Origin: Cerioporus squamosus
Taxonomy: Eukaryota > Basidiomycota > Agaricomycetes > Polyporales > Polyporaceae
Length of the DNA: 19,449 nucleotides
NCBI GenBank assembly: GCA_022592435.1
Contig: JABYQS010000521.1
Coordinates: forward strand, 1 to 19,449
Direction: 5' to 3'
The notes under the pieces were generated by a model that worked only from the letters and a program-made list of their open reading frames with translations, searched no databases and had not been told where the DNA came from. The position numbers and the translations under genes were made by a program. Position 1 is the first letter of the stretch, and each line of letters opens with the position of its first letter. This document shows, piece by piece, positions 18,400 to 19,449 of the stretch.

Positions 18400-19449
18400 A
18401 TGGCTGTCTCTTGGCTGGTTCAGGTCGACATCAACGCGGCTTTCTCGCTGCTCGCTTTTATTCTCATCTCCGTTCCGCTTTACTGGCACTTGGAAGGTAC
18501 GTCATCCTTGATATCCGCAGCGAGCAACTGGGCAAATGTTGAATGGTGCGATATGTAGCATGGAACGTCGGCTGCGTGCTCTACATCTTCTGGATGGGTG
18601 GCCAATGCCTCCTCCAGTTCATCAACATGATGATCTGGAGGAACAACGCGATTAACGTGGCCCCGGTCTGGTGCGATATCAGTGAGTGCTCGTACTGTCT
18701 TCTGGCGAAGTTTCGCGCGAGACTAACCGCTATCCGTGCAGCGACCCGCTTCAACATCGCTTCCAGTCTCGGTGTCTGCTGCGCGTCCCTCGTCATTAAC
18801 CGCCGCCTCTACCACATCGCGAACGTCTCCGCAGTGTCGATCAGCCGGGCTGACAAGCGGCGCAACCTCCTGACCGACCTCCTCATCGGTCTTGGAATCC
18901 CCGTCGTCGGTATTGCCCTGTGTACGTCACAACAGCTCCATCCTTCATCCACTTATCCTGACATCCATCGCGATACATAGACTGGTTCTACCAGGGCCAC
19001 CGTTTCGACATCCTTGAGGGCATTGGATGCATCGAGGAGTACCCGAACACTTTCCTCGCGTACCTCCTCTACGTCTGCTGGCCGATCCCCATCGGGCTCG
19101 TCTCCGCGACGTTCTGCATCCTCACCCTGCGCGCGTTCTTCCAACGCCGGCGGCAGTTCAACGAGCTCATGGCGTCGAACAACAACCTCACCTTCAACCG
19201 CTACTTCCGGCTGATGGGCCTCGCGTCGATCGAGATCCTCTTCACGATCCGCTGACGATCTACAACATCGTCGAGAACCTGCGCGTCGCGCCGATTTACG
19301 AGTACCGCGGGCTCGCGGACCTCCACTACAAGTTCTCGCGCGTGAACTCCATGTCCGCGATCGCGTGGCGCGCGTCGCCCGAGCTCGTCAAGGTCATGAA
19401 CTTCCGCGTGTGGGCGCCGATCGGCTGCGCGCTGTCTTCTTCTGTTCTT
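18400..19449 (+). CDS. STE3: Ste3-type pheromone receptor (GPCR), 3' truncated by window, frameshifted
   Basis: Ste3-like seven-helix receptors sense farnesylated peptide pheromones and signal through a G protein to the mating MAP-kinase cascade. Model: exons 18400-18496, 18559-18681, 18742-18921 and 18981-end, all junctions phase 1. Landmarks: helix 1 SLLAFILISVPLYWHLEAWN, NVAPVWCDITTRFNIASSLG, the helix 3 end LVINRRLYHIA, ADKRRNLLTDLLIGLGIPVV, WFYQGHRFDILEGIGC (second extracellular loop), WPIPIGLVSATFCILTLRAF, and NRYFRLMGLASIEILFTI. Directly after this the reading frame hits TGA at 19253-19255, while a frame shifted by one continues with the expected PLTIYNIVENL and FSRVNSMSAIAWRASP. As it stands the product stops after about 224 residues, within helix 6. 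Near the window end, the expected helix 7 text again seems to shift by one base. Whether it is a mating-type (B locus) receptor or a non-mating paralog cannot be told here. Confidence 0.9.

Noticed and set aside
1..19449. CRISPR arrays, bacterial operons, transposase genes or long terminal repeats.
   Set aside because: The DNA is clearly eukaryotic with spliced genes; no regularly spaced repeats, transposase or reverse-transcriptase motifs, or long terminal repeats were seen by eye.

Overview
The window looks like nuclear DNA of a filamentous basidiomycete, most likely a mushroom-forming Agaricomycete. Genes are split by many short introns (about 50-95 nt, GT...AG), third codon positions are GC-rich, and the gene content is typical of that group. 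It includes a multi-pass membrane protein family common in Agaricomycetes, a double-telobox Myb protein, a MYND-finger protein and a Ste3-type pheromone receptor. The species cannot be read from the sequence.

Layout. 1-326: a possible last exon of a gene entering from the left, behind a CT/C-run polypyrimidine tract. 706-2541 (-): a multi-pass membrane protein of unknown function that contains a tandemly duplicated exon plus intron. 2625-3973 (-): coding-like but unresolved, perhaps an eroded gene. 3974-4967: no gene seen, two short palindromes. 4968-8035 (-): a Tay1/Teb1-like telomere-repeat-binding protein with two Myb/telobox domains. 8426-10737 (-): Rpn9, a lid subunit of the 26S proteasome, complete in seven exons, with one very long intron (771 nt). 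10738-12682: a long spacer without a recognisable gene. 12683-14389 (+): a monocarboxylate-transporter-like MFS permease in six exons. 14390-14870: a convergent spacer with perfect palindromes. 14871-16132 (-): a MYND zinc-finger protein with an apparent one-base frameshift. 16133-18399: a 2.3 kb divergent spacer holding one long unexplained ORF. 18400-19449 (+): a Ste3-type GPCR, cut by the window end and broken by an apparent one-base deletion.

The genes do not form an obvious pathway. Rpn9 and Tay1 are housekeeping genes, the MFS permease is a nutrient or metabolite carrier, and the receptor at the right edge may mark a B mating-type region or one of the many non-mating Ste3-like receptors of Agaricomycetes. 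No CaaX pheromone precursor was found near it. The most unusual structural observations are the 112-nt exon-intron duplication in the first membrane protein, the apparent single-base losses in the two right-hand genes, the oversized Rpn9 intron with protein-like reading frames, and the palindrome cluster behind the permease gene. No clearly new biological system could be demonstrated from sequence alone.
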